Shown piece by piece: positions 36,662 to 49,078 of a stretch of 64,000 nucleotides of DNA. The stretch lies in the NCBI RefSeq assembly GCF_947179165.1, contig NC_077239.1, positions 69,207,134 through 69,271,133 on the forward strand, given 5' to 3'. Position 1 is the first letter of the stretch, and each line of letters begins with the position of its first letter. The position numbers and the translations under genes were made by a program. This DNA comes from Solanum dulcamara (taxonomy: Eukaryota; Streptophyta; Magnoliopsida; Solanales; Solanaceae). The notes under the pieces were generated by a model. That model was not told where the DNA came from. It did no database searches and saw only the letters and a program-made list of their open reading frames with translations.

Positions 36662-38920
36662 TGTAACGCCTTGAAAATTTCCATATCAAGACCCGAACCA
36701 TCCTTCATAGGCGTATAGGCTTGAACCCGATGACTTCTAATTTCATATATGAGTTAGGATCAATTTCTAAGTAATTGAAATATGTTGGATGTGTTTAGGG
36801 GTCATAAGGGATCTCTAACACCAAGCCAATTCCAAAGAATTCCTATCGACTAAGTTTTCGGAATGAGTTCGGATAAGGGTCAACTTCAAATGACTATATC
36901 TCCTATATTATGACGAATTGGGGGTCCCATAACCTATCAAATTAAATATCTTTGAGTCTTCTTTCCAACGCCACCAAGATTGCAATTTTTGTAGTTCGGA
37001 GTCAAAAGTTATGGCCATTTTACTACAGACTAGTACTGCAGGAATTTCGGGCCTGGGCGACCACTGCAGGAATTTCAGGCCTGGCGCTCTAGTAGCGCGA
37101 CGCGCCACTATAGCGCCAGAAAGCAGCCTCAGTAGTTTGGTCCTTGGCGCGACGCACCACTATTAGATGTGCAGGGTTTTTAGCCTATTCTGGCTTGGCA
37201 CTGCAGTGGCGCGACGCGCCACTATAGCACCAGTAGGGTTTTAGCCCATTTTCTAGATTTTTAAGGGGCATTTCGTCCTTTCCTTGTGTGTTACCCAAAG
37301 TGAGGTCATTTTGAGAGGAAAATTCACCTAGTAAGAGACTCCTAAGCCTTCTTTCCTCATTCACTCTCACTCACACTCTAATAACAAAAAGGGAACAAGA
37401 AGCCCTAACCTCCCAAGTGCTCTCAAGCCTTCTTCCTCCATCTCCAAGAAGATCAAGCCTCCATTTCTTTTCAAGTTTTTCATTCAAGAGTTGACTCCTC
37501 AAGGTATGTGAGCTTCCATCCATGGTTCCTTCCACCCATGGAGTCCAAAAGTTCTTTTTAAAATTTATATTGAAATATTAAGGGTGAATCTTCATGAGCT
37601 TTTATATGATGACTTTAAATGCATAAATTATGGTGTATTTTGAGTTTATTTACCTATATTGATGTATTTTGACTCTTAATTGCATGAATTGAATGATTTG
37701 CTAATGTGCCTCTATGAAGGCTTGAAGGAGGGTTTTAATTATGAATGGTGGATTATTTTGAGATATTTTAAATTGATGCATTTCATCATTCTCTTGCTTG
37801 CAATAATTCTTCAAAATACATTTAAAGGTTTTATGAAGAAAATCCACCTAGTTTTCCTCATGATTAAAGTAAAGTAAAATGAAGTTGGATTGAAAGTTTA
37901 TGAAGCAAATGCCCATGATTAAGGAAGTCTTGAGAAATGATTGAATGATGATGAAAGGGATTTTAGCCAAAGAAGGGATTCAACGTGAAAGGATAACTCT
38001 CACATAGTTGAATCAAATGAAATATTTAATGAGCTATTCTACCGAAAATAATTTGATGTCTAAAGTTATACAATGCTTATGCTATTGTGATATTTAAATG
38101 TTATTTCCGTGGGATTGACCTAGCACCGAATGTAGCATGTAGATGGGGACTCGACCTAAGGGGTCCTTAAGTAAAGTCTCATGATGCATTAACTATGCGC
38201 CAACATAAAAGCCCTTGTAGGCTAGTTAGGCTAGTGGATCCACAATTAGCCAATAAAGTTAAAGTTATAGAACGTTAAAGTTGACGGAGTCCTACCCGGC
38301 AAGTAGACTCCCCGTGCCAATGTAGGGAGTTATGTTGGATTCCATGTAATAGCTCCCATGGTCTTAAATGTCGGTTAGGGTCACTTCTCCACAAAAATGA
38401 ATATTTTAAAGTTTCCTATGATCATGTTTATTGCATGCATTCGCTTATGCATATTGCTTATTCATGTTTTTCTTATGTTCTTCATTTCATAGCATACTCA
38501 CATACTTAGTACATTCAAAGTACTAACGCATACTTTTGCCTACATGATATCACCATGTAGGAACCGCCGCCGCTCCTCGATCTCCTCCACGTGGCTAACC
38601 CGTATTAGTTTGAAGATTTGCTAACGGTGAGTTCCCATGTTTTGGGAACAACATCCCTTTTATTCTAAGCTTTGGTTATGTAGAATAGTAAGACTTTATT
38701 TAAAGCATTTTGTGACACTTATATTGAGGGTGAGCTAGGGACATGTCTTAGCCCCGCCAAGTCTATTAGTAGAGGTATGTTTGGACATAAATGGATAAAT
38801 GTTTTTATTTCTGCTTGTTATTATTTATCATTACTAATGAATGCTAAGAGGCTTGGGTGAGGTACCTTTGGGTGTCTCATTCGCCGTGTCGCGTCTAGGC
38901 CCTATGCTTGGGTCATGAAA
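36662..38920 (+). repeat. Element D, 3' LTR
   Basis: Runs TGTAACGCCTTGAAAATTTC to GGGTCATGAAA, 2,259 bp. It is nearly identical to the 5' LTR, with a 12-bp deletion near 38837 and a C-to-A change in the terminal CA. The GC-rich motif cluster is at about 37075-37235. Confidence 0.95.
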
Positions 38921-40040
38921 TCGGTAGCGTTCCTTGGCCATATCATTTTCGGTGATGGTATTAGAGTTGATCCTAAGAAGACTGAGCCTAGACCTCTTTC
39001 TCCCTAAGATATTAGGATTTTTTGGTTTAGCCGATTACTATAGACGGTTTGTGGAAGGATTTTCCTCTAATTCTATATCTTTGACTACTTTGTCTTAGAA
39101 GAGGTGAAATTTTAATGGTCCAAAGTTTTTGAGAAGAGTTTCTAAGAGTTGAAGAATCGACTTACTTCAACCCTAGTTATGACCTAACCAGAAGGATCCA
39201 ATGGTTTTATTGTATATTGTGATGCCTTGAGAATTGGTCTTGGTTGTGTTTTAATGCAAAATGGTAAGGATCCTATGCTTATAGCAACATAAAGTTCATG
39301 AGAAAAACTACCCAACTCATGATCTAGAGTTAGTGATGGTGGAGTTTGCTTTGAAGATATGAAGACACTATCTCTATGATTTTCATGTGGATTTGTTCAA
39401 CGATCATAATAATTTGCAATACGTGTTTAAGCAAAATGATTTGAATTTTCGCCAACAGATGTGTCTTGAATTGTTGAAATATGACATGAGTGTTCTTTAT
39501 CATTTGAAAAAGGCAAATGTGGTTGTCGACTCTCTTAGTAGATTCTCTATGAATAGTATTTCTCACATTGAGAATAAAAAAAGGAGTTGGTTCATGATGT
39601 GCACCGACTAATCGTTTGGGTGTACATTTGGTTGATTCAGATAATGGTGGCATTATTGTGCAAAATAGCTTAGAATCGTCTCTTATGTCAGATGTGAAGG
39701 CAAAACAAGATAGTAATCCGACTTTGATTGAATTGAAAAAAGCAGCTTCAGAATTGACATGGGTACATCCGGTGTTTCATGTTTCCTTGTTGAAGAGGTG
39801 CATTGTTGATCCTACTTTGATTGTGCCATTGGAAATTGTTGGAGTGAAAGAAACCTCTCTTATGAAGAGGTTCCGATTGAGATTCTTCATCGTCAAGTCT
39901 GGAAGTTGAGAAATAAAGAAGTTGCTTTCGTGAAAGTCCTTTGGACAAATTAGTTAGTTGAGGGTGCTACTTGGGAAGCCAAAACTGATATGATGTCCTG
40001 TTATCCTTATATCTTTCCCTCCGCTTCAATTTCAACTTAA
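38921..40040 (+). pseudogene. Element C reverse transcriptase end, RNase H and chromodomain remnant
   Basis: Resumes after the TCGGT duplication with VAFLGHIIFGDGIRVDPKK, then RNase H pieces ([16 protein letters not shown]) with frameshifts, and a block at 39387-39740. At about 39745 it jumps directly to [15 protein letters not shown] and a chromodomain-like tail, so the whole integrase zinc finger and core are deleted. Stops and frame changes throughout. Confidence 0.85.
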
Positions 40041-40280
40041 GGTATTAGTCTCTCATGTTTACTCTTTTGGATTCATGCATTTCGGCTATTCTCATGTTTC
40101 CATATGCATGTTCGTGAAGTCAGTTTTAAAGTTCATACTTTAGCTTGGGGTCGATTAGTCCTTGGTTTTATATATTTTGATGTGATTTGCATTTATGTTG
40201 GGTTTTTAGATATCTTTCCCTATTGTATTCATGCTAGCTTGAGTTTCATTCGAGGATGACTGTTCCCAAGAAGGAGATAC
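40041..40280 (+). other. Element C 3' non-coding region and polypurine tract
   Basis: Contains the CATTCGAGGATGACTGTTCC block and a purine tract CCCAAGAAGGAGATAC (40264-40279) just before the 3' LTR. The tract is mildly decayed compared with elements A and D. Confidence 0.7.
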
Positions 40281-40967
40281 TATAACACCTCGAAAGTTGA
40301 AAAGTTTACTTAGAAAGAAATATTGCAGAAATCTTATTGGTACCAGATTCCATGAAGCCACCTATGGCCCATAGGAAGGCACTCGTAGGTGAGTCCTGGT
40401 ACTTGGAAAAATATTGAGTTTCAGAAGTTGGTGTATAAGTCGGTCGTACGCTTCATAGAAGAACACCATAAAAGGGATCCTGAAAGAGAAAAAATATTAT
40501 TTTCTCTCAAAGATTTTCTACGGACGAACAAGACGGTCTATTGATAGGTTATACAACCTGTAGGTGTGGTCGTAGAAGAGATTCAAAGAGTTGGGAAGTT
40601 CAGGGTTGGTAGGCGAGATAGCCTATGGCCTGTAGGGTAGTCTATGGACCGTATATGGTTTTGTTGTTTAGGTCTAGGGTTTAGGGTATCAGTAAGTGAC
40701 CTATGGATGACTAGAACGGTCCATAGGAGGACATACGGTCCGTAAGGTCATTTCGGCAATTTTTTTAGGATATTTCAGTTATTTTTTATTCTCTTAACAC
40801 CTAAATTATGTCGTTTCTAGACTATTCCTAAGTCCTATAACTACCTTCACCCTTCAAATTTCCCCTCATTCCCTCTAATTTACTAAAAACCGCAAAAGAT
40901 CTCAAGGAAGTTCTCTCTTAAGATCTTCTTCTTCTTCAAGCAAGCTAGGATTTCAAGGATTCATGTA
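40281..40967 (+). repeat. Element C, partial 3' LTR
   Basis: Starts TATAACACCTCGAAAGTTGA (G-to-A in the terminal TG) and follows the 5' LTR for about 690 bp, including the CCGTAGG motif cluster. It ends where an unrelated LTR tip (fragment F) begins. Divergence from the 5' LTR is obvious by eye, so element C is much older than A or D. Confidence 0.8.
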
Positions 40968-41616
40968 TGTAAGACCCTAGAAGTCAGAAAGTTAGAAAAT
41001 GAGGAACAAAAGATGAAATTCTTGAAAAAATGCAGCTTTTGGCACTAGATGGTCTTCACGGGACCCACTACGAGCCATGAGGGGGGCCACACGCCATGTA
41101 GGGCAACTGTGATCCATGCTTATCTAATTGGCTCCAGAGATGAGGACCACGAGGGGCCACCACGAGGGGCCACTACGAGCCGTGGTGCAGACCGCGGACT
41201 GTTATGGATTTCGTGGTGAACACCTCTGCAAGCTCCCTGTCAGAATCCTAACCACGACCCACATCCACGGATCTTGATGACCTTCATGGATCGTGAAGGC
41301 CTCCATGGAGGAGGTCCTGCAACCACCCCTCTAAACCCCACGGATGAAGGTCCAAGGCAAACATCACAGAGGACCAGCACGGATTATTGTGCCCATAAGA
41401 GCCGTAGTGGGTCTCATGGTGGGCAGCCTTCCCCTTTTCATAAATTACCAAGTCCCTCACCAAGAGAGGACCACGAACTGTGGTGCCTTCAACGGTACAT
41501 GGTGATGGTCCGTTATGGGCACCAAATTTAGTTTTAATGAGGGTTATTTTAGTCTTTTCCCTATATCTCATTAATGAATGTGGATGGTTTTAGAGACTAA
41601 ATTCATACCTATTAAC
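40964..41616 (+). mobile_element. LTR fragment F
   Basis: Begins TGTATGTAAGACCCTAGAAG and carries a cluster of CCACGAGGGGCCAC/CACGAGCCGTGG-type motifs (about 41040-41520). It is cut at 41617 by element E. No internal region is present. Family is judged by its LTR-like tip and resemblance to 21663-21760. The ORFs in it are not supported as genes. Confidence 0.5.
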
Positions 41617-43750
41617 TGTCACACCCTGAGAGGGTACCCTAAGCGTGGCCGGCACTCAGAAACTATCTCTAGCCTCCGAGAGAACCACTTGGTCTCATCA
41701 CTTATTCGTTCATCAGCGGAAGACTTAAGTGAAAATAAGAATACTTATGTGGGCTTGCCATCATCAACATCAAAGGAAAGAAATAATCCTTAGAAGAAGT
41801 AGTTTCAAAGGAGAACTACTCTAATTGCATCATCAAACTCTGCCTATGAAGCCTCTAATACTATCTGACGGTGCCGACGGTGCCAATGACATGTCCATGG
41901 CTACCTCAAAAGAAGGAGTCACCAAATAGCTGGAAAGTAATAATCTTCAATGATGCGCCTGTTGAGGATCTCTAACACCTGTATCTGCATTGTAAAACGA
42001 TGCAAGTCGAATGACGTTAGTACATGGAATGTACAAGTATGTAAAATGGCAAGAAAGTAAGGACGGAAATCAAGAAACTCCTCTCAAGAAAACTCAGCTC
42101 AGAACTCAACATCATCTCAACATCAATATGTAATGCAAGTTCAAAATTAATAATATGCAATGTTTACTCAGTTGAGAGTTTCTCTAACCGACAACCATCA
42201 CTTATGAGCTAGTGATAATACAATGAAGCAATATTGTTGCCACATCCATCCAATAACTTGCCAGGGTAAAGGACATCACCATCTTGGATCTAATCATCAA
42301 AGTCCTCTTTTTGAGACTTAAGAGGCATAGCCTTCATCCTACGCTGGCTACGTAGTTCTGGGGTTTGAGTCAATTAAACTCTTACCCAACTCGGTGCTCA
42401 ATACTACACCCAAAATATGTGCTCATATTAATCTCATCATCTAGTCTTATTGGACTTTTATTTAAAACACCAAACTCATCCCATTACCTCTTCATCAATC
42501 ATTACACTTCGAAACATCATTTACATCCCATCAAAACATCTTGCTCAAAACATCATTTAATCCAAAGAATCAAATTCATTTAAACTCAATTCTTTTGCTC
42601 TTTCAAAACTTAATAAAATACATATATAGTATTAATTCAAATCACTCTTTCTGTTAATAAATATTAAAAGCCAACATCTTTACTCAAAACACGCATAAAA
42701 TATTCATGAACATCAAATCAATTAGGGTTCATGAAAAAGTAGCCACGAACAATAATTCTAATAATATGAGAGATAAAAATAATAATAATCTCAATGCATA
42801 AATATATCTAACTCAAAAGAAGAAGAATTAACTCATTTAGAATTCAAGAATTAGGGTAAAACTCAACTATAACTCAATTATGATAAATTTAAACATTGGG
42901 TACATGGACGAACTCAATCCAACGCTATGAATAGACTTACATACCTGGAATCCAAAGCTTTACTCCAAATTGAAGAACTCAATGAACACTCTTGAACCCC
43001 TAGCCTTTTCTCCTCGTCGGAGCATTTTGTATACTACTCGAAGTATAAGAATTACCGAAATAGTATTTCTACACTACTAAAAACTAAAATTATATTTGAG
43101 AATGAGTAAAGAGGTATATAGAGAGAAGAGTTGTTTGACAAAGCTTGATGAATAAAATGAGGAAATAAGGTAGGTATTTATAGGTGTAGAGGAGGGACCT
43201 AACAATAAATAAAAATAATTTCAAAGGACGATCTTGAAAATTCAATAGAGGATTGTGATCTCATGGATGATGTCAAAAGGAGGACTATTGATGTCATGGA
43301 TGATGTCAAATGGATCTAGATCTTTCCATGGTTGGTGAGATGAACATTCTTTTAACGGAATATTCTTTTTCAGAGCTTCGTTTGAACATGATAAATTCCT
43401 CATTAGGATTTGGTGTCTTCATATGAATTGTAGCTATAGAAGTCTAATTTCAGGTCATTCAAGAATCAATCAATTTGGAGTATACTACAATGAGATATGA
43501 TTTTTCTTCTACAAATACTCTATTTTGTCACAGCTCCATGTCTTGCAAAAATTAATTTATTTGCCCTACTTAGCCTCTGAATATTAATATATGGTCTCAC
43601 AAAAGTTGTAGGTAATGATGTTGGGGTTATTCAGAAATTTTAATCACCTAATTTAGACCATCCTATAAAAAGTTATACTAAAAATACAGAAGCAGTATCA
43701 TTTTCATCGAGAATTAAAACACCACATACAACGTTTTAGGGGGTGTTTCA
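41617..43750 (-). repeat. Element E, 3' LTR
   Basis: On the minus strand it runs TGAAACACCCCCTAAAACG to AGGGTGTGACA, 2,134 bp, matching the solo LTR 3332-4693 plus 14691-15483 along its length. TATA-like box at 43176-43182 (CCTATAAATACC), with the GACATCAT motif cluster just upstream (43225-43330). Confidence 0.9.
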
Positions 43751-43768
43751 ATATCTCCCCCTTGGGAT
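43751..43768 (-). other. Polypurine tract of element E
   Basis: On the minus strand AATCCCAAGGGGGAGATAT abuts the LTR, with a decayed CATTTGAGGATGAAT block upstream. Confidence 0.8.
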
Positions 43769-43910
43769 TATTCATCCTCAAATGAAGATGAAACTAGGAG
43801 ACATCAAGAACGAATATCATCAAAATATCAATTTCTCAAAAACTCTGATACTCAAATGCTCACATACTCAAATAGTCAATGACTCAAACTAAAGAATACA
43901 CATTGACTCA

Positions 43911-46141
43911 AAGGTAGAAGAAGAGAATATTACCTTGAACATCATCATAGGAAGGCACGAATAGATGAGGATAGTTATCCTTCATATTTTTTTCAGTTTC
44001 CCGTGTAGCCTTTTCAACAAATTGATTTCTCCATAGGATTTTGACAGATGTCATTTCCTTAGTTCTTAATTTGCAAACCTGACGATCAAGAATCTGAAAT
44101 GGAATCTCTTCATAACTCAAACTCTCTTTCACCCCAATGCTCTCAATCGAGATAACAGGTGAAGGATCTCCCAAACACTTCTTAAGCATAGAGATGTGAA
44201 ACACGGGATGAATACCTGCTAACTCTAGGGAGCAACTCCAATTCATAAGCTACGTTACCAACCCTCTTCACAATCTGATAAGGACCAATGTAGTGGGGAC
44301 TAAGCTTCCCTTTCTTTCCAAATCTCATCACACCCTTCTTGGGTGAAACTCTTCAAGTATACCCAATCATACACTTCGAACTCCAAATCTCTCCTCCTAA
44401 CATCAGTGTAGGATTTCTGACGACTCTCAGCAGTCCTCAACCTCTCTTGGATGGTTTTCACCTTCTCCATAGCTTGATGAACCAAGTCTGGTTCAATCAA
44501 CTCAGATTCACCAACTTTGAACCAACCAATTGGTAATCTACATCTCCTCCCATACAGAGCATCATAAGGAGCCATTTGAATATTCGAATGGAATCTATTA
44601 TTGTATGCAAACTCAATAAGAGATAAATGATCATCCCAATTACCTTTGAAGTCGATGACATAGTCTCTCAATATATCCTCCAAAGTCTATATCATACACT
44701 CTGTCTGGCCGTCTGTTTGCGGATGAAAATCAATACTAAGGTTCACTCTTGAACCCAAACCCTTCTGAAATGACTTTCAAAACTGAGCAATAAATTGAGA
44801 TCCCTTATCTTAGATGATAGACAAAGGAACACCATGCAGTCTAACAATCTCTCTAAGATACAATCTGCATAATCCTTTGCGGTGTCCGTAGTCTTAACCG
44901 GTAAGAAATGGGTGAATTTGGTCATCTTATCCACAATCACCCAAATAGAGTCATGTTGTTTGTGGGTTCGCGGTAAACCGGTAATGAAGTCCATGTTGAT
45001 CATCTCCCACTTCCATTCCAGGATCTCTATATTGCGGGTCCTGATCTTGCTTTCCTTTTACCTTTACAACTAGAGATGATTCAGCTCTATTTCGGACTAC
45101 TGTACCACCCTCACCAGAGTCAATAAGTTGAACTCCCAAATGCGTAAGTCTATGCACTTTGTTTGCCAAATCTTTCTTTATCTCTTCCACATGGGTCGTA
45201 CTCCCCATGGATAACTTGCTAAGAGCATTGACAACTACGTTTGCTTTACCTTGGTGGTAGAGAATGCTCATGTCATAATCCATAAGCAACTCTAGCCATC
45301 TCCTCTGCCTCAAGTTCAACTCCTTCTGACTAAATACATACTACAAGCTCTTGTGGCCCGTGAATACATCCACATGTACACCATAAAGATAGTGATGCCA
45401 AATCTTAAGAGAAAATACCACAGCTGCCAACTCAAGGTCATGGGTGGGGTAGTTCCTCTCATGGGTCTTAATCTATCTGGAGGCATAGGCAATGACCTTA
45501 CCTTTCTGCATCAACACACATCCCAACCCAACTCTGGAATCATCACAGTAGATTACAAAATCATCCGTTCCCTTGGGTAGAGACAACATTGGAGCAGTAG
45601 TTAATCTAGCTTTTAATTCTTGAAAGCTTTTCACACAAGCATCAGACAATTGAAACTTAGCCTTTTTCTGAGTCAGCTTAGTCAATGGTGAGGATATGGA
45701 TGAAAATCCCTTAACAAACCTCCTGTAGTAACCAGCCAAACCTAAGAAACTCTTTATGTCGGTTGGAGAGGTGGGTGTGGGCCAGTTCTTAACTGCCTCA
45801 ATCTTTTGAGTCTCAACTCAAATTCCATCACTAGATATAATATGGCCTAGGAACACTATAGACGCAAGCCAAAACTCACACTTCGAAAACTTAGCATACA
45901 ACTCCCTCTTCTTGAGAGTTTGAAAGACAATCCTAAGGTGGTTAGCATGTGCACTCTTACTTCTAGAGTAGACCAAAATATCATCGATGAAGACAATCAA
46001 AAACGTATCCAAGTATGGCTTAAATACCCGGTTCATAAGGTCCATAAAAGCTATAGGAGCGTTGGTTAATCCAAAGGACATAACAAGAAACTCAAAATTA
46101 CCATAGCGGGTTCGGAAAGCCGTCTTCGGGATGTCATATTT
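43911..46141 (-). pseudogene. Element E pol: reverse transcriptase end, RNase H, integrase, chromodomain
   Basis: Minus-strand blocks in order: reverse transcriptase from [15 protein letters not shown] with FIDDILVYS (46120-45818), RNase H ([15 protein letters not shown], 45739-45473), its tail (45319-45060), integrase core (MDFITGLPRTHKQHDS, 45003-44743; TLEDILRDYV region, 44683-44300) and a chromodomain region (44246-43908). Near 45035 the sequence jumps from QDQDP straight to the region before MDFITGL, removing the integrase zinc finger and shifting frame. Several stops. Not functional. Confidence 0.9.
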
Positions 46142-49078
46142 GTCATGACCCAACTCTGTAGGTCGTGACTGGTGCCCAAGTTGGGCACCCATACATACCC
46201 TTAGCTCCACTTAGCGTGTTAGCAGAATAGACAAAAGTAGGAGCCAAAAAGGGGTCGCTAGAGAGCGCATGAGAAAAGATATAGCACAAGAGGGCCGTTA
46301 TGGCCATCACAGAACACAAAGCCCAATACATATATACATAACCCACATCACAAGTCTACATACCTCTACAGAAGGATAGCCTAGTCATATGACGGGACAG
46401 GACTCCATTGTACCCTTAACCAATATGTACAAATGTACAATAAAAAAGTTAGTACCAAAATAGGGCTCCAGACAAAGAAGTACTGTCAACCAATAAGGAG
46501 GATGTCCTAAGAGAGTGGATCAGCAAACCGAGCATATGTACCTATGGGCATGTAACGCAGCCCCCAAAGAAAGGGGGTCAGTACAAATAATGTATTGAGT
46601 ATGTAAAGCATGGACTGTAATAAGTAAAGCCATTACTAGAATAGAAGGTGCAAAAATAAGCAAAATATCTAGAATACCAAAATGCTTTTCATAACCACAG
46701 ATAATGTATGCAGAAAACATATGCCATATCCGTCCCCATTATGGACACGGTGAACAAATCATGGTCGTCACCCCGTCACTGGCGCCACAGCATATCATAA
46801 CTCCAGAGTAGGGAATATCTCCATAATAGATCATATCATATCAGATGGTCATATCAGATCATATCATATAATATGTGTACATGGCACATCATAACTCCAC
46901 AAATCCCATATACAGATCGTACCTGCCCCCTCACGTCGGGGCACGGTGAATAATGCAAAAAAGTACGCATGATAACAAATCATGTCACAGGCTCAATGAA
47001 AGAAGCATTGAGGCATCCACGAGTGGAGTAGTAAGAAACTAAATGCAATATAAAATACAAAACATTTCTAGAGACTCGATAGCATAACTTCAATGCCAAG
47101 TCATATAAGATAAAATTGAGCGATAATCATAGTGCATGTCTTTCAGATGTCACGATGGCCTATGTCAAAATAGTCTTTCTGAAATCATTTCCATATTTCA
47201 AAATATATTATGGGGCTCAATGGAATAATTAAAATAAGCTATCGTTCAAAATCAAGATAAGAGTCATATCAAGTACCTTTTGAAAGTCACTATGGATTAC
47301 ATCAAAATGGAACTTCTGAAATTATATACTCGTATCAAAGCATAATAAAATGTCCTTTGGAAATGAAGAAATTGTCCATCCTAATGGCTCTAGGAATAGG
47401 AACTTCCTTGGAATCATAAAAAAATTCATATATTTGTTTCATAAAGACCATGCCAAAAGAAAGATTAGCTTTTCATACTTATGTCAAAACATTCCAAGAG
47501 AAAGAATAAGCTTTACATACTTATGTCAAAAACATGTCAAAAGGAGGAAACGTTAGTTTTACATACCTCTTACGGATTACTCTTAACACGTTCGCCTCGT
47601 CGTCTATTGAATCTATTTAACATGAAAGTAATTCTAAGGTTAGTGACCTTCGACTGTCCAGCTTGTAATTCTACCACCAATTACCCATAGGAACCAATCC
47701 CTTATCCATTCCCTTAGACTAGTTCATTACTAGTTCCGAAGTTAGCAGAAATCGGGCAACATCTCGCATATAACTTGTCCTATCCAAACTTCCTTTTTAA
47801 CCTCCAAACCTTAGCAGACAACCAAAAACGACAATCAGAAGCATATATACAAGTAAACCACTTCAACATTACATAACACAAACTCCAAATAACTCGCTTA
47901 AAACTATGATACCAAAATAGGGTTTTTAATCTCTATTTCATAAAACCTTTAACCACACGAACCGGGGTGTCATGTGGCTGAAACCAACAGCATATACAGT
48001 CATTTTTAGTCATGTTCCATCCCTGCAATACTACAAAACAATGCCCAACACAACACCACAATAACAACGACTCTAGCCAAACTTTAACCCGTTAAAATCG
48101 CATCAAACCAGCCCCTACATGACCTGCAACGTTCTTTAGTCGTAACATGTATATTTTCATCTTTCTAATCCGTATTTATACCTTCATAACATGTACAAAC
48201 CCTTACCAAAATGTGGAAGAAGAGAGACAAGACATACCTTGCTAGAACTCGCTAAAACTTGCCTCGGAAGTTCTCTTAACATGCTGAAAATTGACGGGCT
48301 ATTCGCATCTCTTCTTCGCTGCCCCAAATAGTGATTTTACGTTGTTAAACACCGTAATTTATCCATGGGATACCTTAAATAATTAATTCACGGAATGAAA
48401 GTCGGAGGTTTACCTCAAATTTGCTAAATCTATGGTTGTCTTCTCTCCTTTCTCTCATTTTTTTCTCTTCTTTGTTGCTGATTTTTGGATGAAAATGACT
48501 TAATATTCATCACAACATGTATATATATGTTTTCTTAAGAGGGGACACATGGCATCCCCTAGGGATGACATGTGGTAGCCCCCTAGGGCGCCACCTCATC
48601 CATGCACCCACTCACATATTGCCACATGGAAGCATGGGGTCCACCCCAAGCAGGTGAGTCACCTACATGGTCCAAGTAGGTGCATCACCTACTTATTTCA
48701 TGTAGGCGCGTCATCTCCTTATTTCCCTTCCACGGGTTCGTAATCTCGTCTCACTTCAAGAGCCTATGTATTCCTTGCTACTTAAGCTCGACGTATACTC
48801 AAGTAGATTAAGTACGTAAGATATCCAAGTTGGTAGCTTACGCAAGTAAGTTGAGTTCCACAACTTGTTATTTTGGCCCCCCAACTTGTTTCAAATCCTT
48901 ATAACCTCATTTTCAATCTTCTCTCTTATGGAATATCTCCTTCTCCTTTCCTTAGGATTATTTGATAGCATTATAGATTATCTGACTCACACGAAGACTT
49001 CTAAGAAACTTAAGAGCCTTCCCAAAAACTTAAGAAGCTTAAGAAGCATTCCAAGGTACAAAAGTACGGGGTGTAACA
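46142..49078 (-). mobile_element. Solo LTR H in element E reverse transcriptase
   Basis: A 2,937 bp block flanked by a perfect duplication ATATT (46137-46141 and 49079-49083). On the minus strand it runs TGTTACACCCCGTACTTTTG to GGGTCATGACA. No gag or pol is inside, and no primer site or polypurine tract, so it is a solo LTR. Fragment G is a relative. TATA-like box at 48519-48528, with a GTAGGTG/CACCTAC motif cluster upstream. Confidence 0.88.
48560..48720 (-). promoter_or_regulatory. Palindromic motif cluster in LTR H
   Basis: Repeated self-complementary motifs (AGGTGAGTCACCT, GTAGGTGCATCACCTAC, CCCTAGGG) lie 358-518 bp into the LTR and immediately upstream of TATATATA at 48519-48528. Position matches clusters in the other LTR families of this window, though sequence differs. 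Confidence 0.45.

Larger units (their letters stand above)
29348..38920 (+). mobile_element. Complete Ty3/gypsy chromovirus (Tekay/Del-like) element D
   Basis: A 9,573 bp plus-strand element with 5-bp duplication TCGGT (29343-29347 and 38921-38925), LTRs of 2,271 and 2,259 bp, a canonical tRNA-iMet primer site, one gag-pol frame with three stops, and a polypurine tract. It lies inside the reverse transcriptase of element C. The LTRs are almost identical apart from a 12-bp deletion and point changes in the 3' copy, so insertion is recent. Confidence 0.95.
25577..40967 (+). mobile_element. Ty3/gypsy element C, decayed, interrupted by element D
   Basis: Plus-strand element: 5' LTR 25577-27745, internal remnants 27746-29347 and 38921-40280, and the start of the 3' LTR 40281-40967, cut off by fragment F. 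Gag is truncated, the protease active site and most of integrase are deleted, and reverse transcriptase is full of stops. It is the oldest large layer between 25 and 41 kb and served as target for element D. Confidence 0.88.

Noticed and set aside
41274..41571. Overlapping ORFs in both strands around 41.3-41.6 kb
   Set aside because: Low-complexity translation of the GAGGGGCCAC motif cluster in LTR fragment F.
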